Below are positions 57,001 to 64,000 of a stretch of DNA of 64,000 nt, piece by piece (the first letter of the stretch is position 1; each line of letters begins with the position of its first letter). The position numbers and the translations under genes were made by a program. The stretch comes from Mesostigma viride (lineage: Eukaryota > Streptophyta > Mesostigmatophyceae > Mesostigmatales > Mesostigmataceae). Where the stretch lies: NCBI GenBank assembly GCA_009746045.1, contig RPFO01001401.1, positions 1 to 64,000 of the forward strand, in the 5' to 3' direction. Under the pieces are notes generated by a model. The model did not search any database. It was given only the letters and a program-made list of their open reading frames with translations, and had not been told where the DNA came from.

Positions 57001-60000
57001 CACACACGTACATACACCGCGCACGCAAGGGGCGAGTGCACACACACGTACACACACCATGCACGCAAGGAGCGACTTCACGCACAGGTACACTCACCAT
57101 GCACGCAAGGGGCGGCTGCACACACACGTACATACACCGCGCACGCAAGGGGCAACTGCACACACACGTACACACACCATGCACGCAAGGGCCGGCTGCA
57201 CTCACATGTACACACACCATGCACGCAAGGGGCGGCTGCACACACACTTACACACACAATGCACGCTTGGGGCAACGGCACTCACATGTACATACACCAT
57301 GCACGCAAGGGGCGGCTGCACACACGCGTACACACACCATGCACGCAAGGAGCGACTTCACGCACAGGTACACTCACCATGCACGCAAGGGGCGGCTGCA
57401 CACACACGTACACACACCGCGCACGCAATTAAGGGACGGCTGCACACACACGTACATACACCGCGCACGCAAGGGGCAACGGCACTCACATGTACATACA
57501 CCATGCACGCAAGGGGCGGCTGCACACACACGTACACACACCATGCACGCAAGGAGCGACTTCACGCACAGGTACACACACCATGCACGCAAGGTTCGGC
57601 TGCACACACATGTACATCCACCGCGCACGCAAGGGGCGAGTGCAAACACATGTACATACACCATGCACGCAAGGGGCGGCTGCACACACACGTACATCCA
57701 CCGCGCACGCAAGGGGCGAGTGCACACACACGTACACACACCGCGCACGCAAGGGGCGGCTGCACACACACGTACACACACCATGCACGCAATTGCCGGC
57801 ATGCACACACACGTACATCCACCGCGCACGCAAGGGGCAACTGCACACACATGTACACACACCGCGCACGCTTGGGGCAGCTGCACTCACATGTACACAC
57901 ACCGCGCACGCAAGGGCCGGCTGCACACACACGTACACACACCATGCACGCAATTGCCGGCATGCACACACACGTACACACACCGCGCACGCAAGGGGCG
58001 GCTGCACACACACGTACACACACCATGCACGCAATTGCCGGCATGCACACACACGTACATCCACCGCGCACGCAAGGGGCAACTGCACACACATGTACAC
58101 ACACCGCGCACGCTTGGGGCAGCTGCACTCACATGTACACACACCGCGCACGCAAGGGGCGGCTGCACACACACGTACATCCACCGCGCACGCAAGGGGC
58201 AACTGCACACACACGTACATCCACCGCGCACGCAAGGGGCGGCTGCACACACACGTACATACACCGCGCACGCAAGGGGCAACTGCACACACACGTACAC
58301 ACCATGCACGCAAGGGGCGGCTGCACACACACGTACACACACCATGCACGCAAGGAGCGACTTCACGCACAGGTACACACACCATGCACGCAAGGTTCGG
58401 CTGCACACACATGTACATCCACCGCGCACGCAAGGGGCGAGTGCAAACACATGTACATCCACCGCGCACGCAAGGGGCAACTGCACACACACGTACACAC
58501 ACCGCGCACGCTTGGGGCGGCTGCACACACACGTACCTACACCGCGCACGCAAGGGGCGGCTGCACACACACGTACATCCACCGCGCACGCAAGGGGCAA
58601 CTGCACACACATGTACACACACCGCGCACGCTTGGGGCAGCTGCACTCACATGTACACACACCGCGCACGCAAGGGCCGGCTGCACACACACGTACATCC
58701 ACCGCGCACGCAAGGGGCAACTGCACACACACGTACATCCACCGCGCACGCAAGGGGCGGCTGCACACACACGTACACACACCGCGCACGCAAGGGGCAA
58801 CTGCACACACATGTACACACACCGCGCACGCTTGGGGCGGCTGCACACACACGTACCTACACCGCGCACGCAAGGGGCGGCTGCACACACACGTACATAC
58901 ACCGCGCACGCAAGGGGCAACTGCACACACATGTACATACACCGCGCAACCACGGGGCGGCTGCACACACACGTACATACACCGCGCACGCAAGGGGCAA
59001 CTGCACACACATGTACACACACCGCGCACGCTTGGGGCGGCTGCACACACACGTACACACACCGCGCACGCAAGGGGCGGCTGCACACACACGTACATAC
59101 ACCGCGCACGCAAGGGGCAACTGCACACACATGTACATACACCGCGCAACCACGGGGCGGCTGCACACACACGTACACACACCGCGCACGCAAGGGGCAG
59201 CTGCACACACACGTACATACACCATGCACGCAAGGGGCTGCACACACACTTACACACACCTTGCACGCAAGGGCCGGCATGCACACACACTGGCATACAC
59301 CGCGCACGCAAGGGGCGGCTGCACACACGTACATACACCGCGCACGCAAGGGCGAGTGCACACACACGTACACACACCGCGCACGCAATTAAGGGACGGC
59401 TGCACACACACGTACATACACCGCGCACGCAAGGGGCAACGGCACTCACATGTACATACACCATGCACGCAAGGGGCGGCTGCACACACACGTACACACA
59501 CCATGCACGCAAGGAGCGACTTCACGCACAGGTACACACACCATGCACGCAAGGTTCGGCTGCACACACATGTACATCCACCGCGCACGCAAGGGGCGGC
59601 TGCACACACATGTACATACACCATGCACGCAAGGGGCGGCTGCACACACATGTACATCCACCGCGCACGCAAGGGGCGAGTGCACACACACGTACACACA
59701 CCGCGCACGCAAGGGGCGGCTGCACACACACGTACACACACCATGCACGCAATTGCCGGCATGCACACACACGTACATCCACCGCGCACGCAAGGGGCAA
59801 CTGCACACACATGTACACACACCGCGCACGCTTGGGGCAGCTGCACTCACATGTACACACACCGCGCACGCAAGGGCCGGCTGCACACACACGTACATAC
59901 ACCGCGCACGCAAGGGGCAACTGCACACACATGTACACACACCGCGCACGCAAGGGGCAACTGCACACACACGTACACACACCGCGCACGCTGGGGCGGC

Positions 60001-63000
60001 TGCACACACACGTACCTACACCGCGCACGCAAGGGGCGGCTGCACACACACGTACATCCACCGCGCACGCAAGGGGCAACTGCACACACATGTACACACA
60101 CCGCGCACGCTTGGGGCAGCTGCACTCACATGTACACACACCGCGCACGCAAGGGCCGGCTGCACACACACGTACATCCACCGCGCACGCAAGGGGCAAC
60201 TGCACACACACGTACATACACCGCGCACGCAAGGGGCGGCTGCACACACACGTACACACACCGCGCACGCAAGGGCAACTGCACACACATGTACACACAC
60301 CGCGCACGCTTGGGGCGGCTGCACACACACGTACCTACACCGCGCACGCAAGGGGCGGCTGCACACACACGTACATACACCGCGCACGCAAGGGGCAACT
60401 GCACACACATGTACATACACCGCGCAACCACGGGGCGGCTGCACACACACGTACATACACCGCGCACGCTTGGGGCAGCTGCACTCACATGTACACACAC
60501 CGCGCACGCTTGGGGCGGCTGCACACACACGTACATACACCATGCACGCAAGGGGCTGCACACACACTTACACACACCTTGCACGCAAGGGGCAACTGCA
60601 CACACATGTACATACACCGCGCAACCACGGGGCGGCTGCACACACACGTACATACACCGCGCACGCAAGGGGCGGCTGCACACATACGTACCTACACCGC
60701 GCACGCAAGGGGCGACTGCACACCCATGTACATCCACCGCGCACGCAAGGGCCGGCTGCACACACACGTACACACACCATGCACGCAAGGGCCGGCTGCA
60801 CACACACGTACATACACCGCGCACGCTTGGGGCAGCTGCACACACATGTACACACACCGCGCACGCTTGGGGCAGCTGCACTCACATGTACATACACCGC
60901 GCACGCAAGGGGCAACTGCACACACATGTACACACACCGCGCACGCAAGGGGCAACTGCACACACACGTACACACACCGCGCACGCAAGGGGCGGCTGCA
61001 CACACACGTACCTACACCGCGCACGCAAGGGGCGGCTGCACACACACGTACATCCACCGCGCACGCAAGGGGCAACTGCACACACATGTACACACACCGC
61101 GCACGCTTGGGGCAGCTGCACTCACATGTACACACACCGCGCACGCAAGGGGCGGCTGCACACACACGTACATCCACCGCGCACGCAAGGGGCAACTGCA
61201 CACACACGTACATCCACCGCGCACGCAAGGGGCGGCTGCACACACACGTACACACACCGCGCACGCAAGGGGCAACTGCACACACATGTACACACACGGC
61301 GCACGCTTGGGGCGGCTGCACACACACGTACACACACCATGCACGCAAGGAGCGACTTGACGCACAGGTTCACACACCATGCACGCAAGGTTCGGCTGCA
61401 CACACATGTACATCCACCGCGCACGCAAGGGGGCAACTGCACACACACGTACACCACCGCGCACGCTTGGGGCGGCTGCACAACCACGTACCTACACCGC
61501 GCACGCAAGGGGCGGCTGCACACACACATACATCCACCGCGCACGCAAGGGGCAACTGCACACACATGTACACACACCGCGCACGCTTGGGGCAGCTGCA
61601 CTCACATGTACACACACCGCGCACGCAAGGGCCGGCTGCACACACACGTACATCCACCGCGCACGCAAGGGGCAACTGCACACACACGTACATCCACCGC
61701 GCACGCAAGGGCGGCTGCACACACACGTACACACACCGCGCACGCAAGGGGCAACTGCACACACATGTACACACACCGCGCACGCTTGGGGCGGCTGCAC
61801 ACACACGTACCTACACCGCGCACGCAAGGGCCGGCTGCACACACACGTACATACACCGCGCACGCAAGGGCAACTGCACACACATGTACATACACCGCGC
61901 AACCACGGGGCGGCTGCACACACACGTACATACACCGCGCACGCTTGGGGCAGCTGCACTCACATGTACACACACCGCGCACGCAAGGGGCGACTGCACA
62001 CACATGTACATCCACCGCGCACGCAAGGGCCGGCTGCACACACACGTACACACACCATGCACGCAAGGGCCGGCTGCACACACACGTACATCCACCGCGC
62101 ACGCAAGGGGCGAGTGCACACACACGTACCACACCGCGCACGCAAGGCCGGCTGCACACACACGTACATCCACCGCGCACGCAATTGCCGGCATGCACAC
62201 ACACGTACATCCACCGCGCACGCAAGGGGCAACTGCACACACATGTACACACACTGCGCACGCTTGGGGCAGCTGCACTCACATGTACACACACCGCGCA
62301 CGCAAGGGCCGGCTGCACACACACGTACATACACCGCGCACGCAAGGGGCAACTGCACACACATGTACACACACCGCGCACGCAAGGGGCAACTGCACAC
62401 ACACGTACACACACCGCGCACGCTTGGGGCGGCTGCACACACACGTACCTACACCGCGCACGCAAGGGCGGCTGCACACACACGTACATCCACCGCGCAC
62501 GCAAGGGGCAACTGCACACACATGTACACACACCGCGCACGCTTGGGCAGCTGCACTCACATGTACACACACCGCGCACGCAAGGGGCGGCTGCACACAC
62601 ACGTACATCCACCGCGCACGCAAGGGGCAACTGCACACACACGTACATCCACCGCGCACGCAAGGGGCGGCTGCACACACACGTACACACACCGCGCACG
62701 CAAGGGGCAACTGCACACACATGTACACACCACCGCGCACGCTTGGGGCGGCTGCACACACACGTACCTACACCGCGCACGCAAGGGGCGGCTGCACACA
62801 CACGTACATACACCGCGCACGCAAGGGCAACTGCACACACATGTACATACACCGCGCACGCAAGGGGCAAACTGCACACACATGTACACACACCGCGCAC
62901 GCAAGGGGCGGACTGCACACACACGTACACACACCGCGCACGCTTGGGGCGGCTGCACACACACGTACCTACACCGCGCACGCAAGGGGCGGCTGCACAC

Positions 63001-63149
63001 ACACGTACATCCACCGCGCACGCAAGGGCAACCGCACACACATGTACACACACCGCGCACGCTTGGGGCAGCTGCACTCACATGTACACACACCGCGCAC
63101 GCAAGGGCCGGCTGCACACACACGTACATCCACCGCGCACGCAAGGGGA

Positions 63150-64000
63150 CTGCACACACACGTACATCCACGCGCACGCAAGGGGCGGCTGCACACACAC
63201 GTACACACACCGCGCACGCAAGGGGCAACTGCACACACATGTACAACACACGCGCACGCTTGAGGGCGGCTGCACACAACGTACCTACACGCGCACGCAA
63301 GGGGGCGGCTGCACACACACGTACATACAACCGCGCACGCAAGGGGCAACTGCACACACAATGTACATCACCGCGCAACCACGGGCGGCTGACACACACG
63401 TACATACACCGCGCACGCAAGGGGCAACTGCACACACACATTACACACCCGCGCACGCTTGGGGCGGCTGCACACACACGTACAACACCGCGCACGCAAG
63501 GGGCGGCGCACACACCAGTACATACAACCGCGCACGCAAGGGGCGGCTGCACACACGTACTACACCGCGCACGCAAGGGGCGAGTGCACACACACGTACC
63601 ACACACGCGCACGCAATTAAGGGACGGCTGCACACACACGTACATACACCGCGCACAGCAAGGGGCAACGGCACTCACAATGTACATCACCATGCACGCA
63701 AGGGGCGGCTGCACACACACGTACACACCCATGCACGCAAGGAGCGACTTCACGCACAGGTACACACACCATGCACGCAAGGTTCGCTGCACACACATGT
63801 ACATCCACCGCGCACTGCAAGGGGCGGCTGCACACAACATGTACATACACCATGCACGCAAGGGGCGGCTGCACACACATGTACATCCAAGCGCACGCAA
63901 GGGCGAGTGCACCACACGTACACACACCGCGCACGCAAGGGGCGGCTGCACACACACGTACACAACACCATGCACGCAAATTGCCGGCATCACACACACG
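63150..64000. other. Satellite stretch with dense single-base indels
   Basis: Here monomers carry many isolated insertions or deletions not seen earlier (GTACAACACACG, CACACAACGTACC, CACCAGTACATACAACC, GCACAGCAAGG). Milder signs start near 61.3 kb. The pattern fits a poorly polished sequence end more than biological divergence. Confidence 0.6.

Larger units (their letters stand above)
42179..64000. repeat. 40-bp CA-rich satellite, segment 6
   Basis: 21.8 kb of uninterrupted satellite to the window end. All three plus-strand frames are open for up to 2,932 codons, broken only where variants with CAATTAAGGG introduce TAA. Minus-strand frames are closed by variants containing CTA, TTA or TCA (ACCTACACC, CTTACAC, CTCACATG). 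Large blocks recur, for example about 45118-46241, 49397-50520 and 59447-60567. No gene is supported. Confidence 0.97.

Overview
This is eukaryotic, repeat-dominated DNA. The spliceosomal introns (GTAAG/GTACG donors, TTGCAG/ATACAG acceptors), the LTR, split-direct-repeat and non-LTR retroelements, the CCCTAAA-like motif and the long minisatellites all exclude a prokaryote. A copia-type element with a primer-binding site resembling plant-type initiator tRNA-Met, a split-direct-repeat (PAT/DIRS-like) family and a GC-rich R2-type LINE together suggest an alga, possibly of the green lineage. I cannot name a species and treat this as inference.

Layout. 1-5660: a G-rich minisatellite of about 27-28 bp, interrupted by five copies of a roughly 200-bp cassette. 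5660-8430: diverged cassette copies, a cluster of GGCGCC dyads, a TATA box, a degenerate Pol III-like tRNA remnant and nine tandem 62-bp repeats, each carrying the palindrome CCAACGGCCGTTGG. 8430-18762: an intron-containing transposase-like gene in four exons with probable frameshifts. Its first intron has grown to 7.3 kb because it holds a complete but decayed non-LTR retrotransposon (9632-16688, 12-bp target duplication). That LINE starts with seven 170-bp monomers, encodes PHD, RING, C2H2-like, reverse transcriptase and restriction-like endonuclease domains, and has its endonuclease split by a foldback element with a 5-bp target duplication.

18763-20924: the 3' end of the gene, a telomere-like scrap, 1.8 kb of GT-rich low-complexity DNA and a short AT-rich island. 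20925-64000: a 40-bp CA-rich satellite (about 31 kb of array DNA, some 780 monomers), interrupted by five mobile-element insertions: a copia-like element with 819-bp LTRs (TSD CACGT), a short internally non-coding LTR element with 645-bp LTRs (TSD TACAC), two oppositely oriented split-direct-repeat elements without target duplication, and a 1.28-kb foldback array (TSD TACAT). Part of the satellite has a 1,480-bp higher-order repeat.

The only convincing protein-coding material is the transposase-like gene, the LINE and the copia gag-protease ORF. The very long open frames in the satellites come from a stop-free repeat unit and I do not annotate them as genes. Boundaries of mobile elements were set by reading target duplications and repeat ends directly. 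Family assignments rest on motif recognition, not on database searches.
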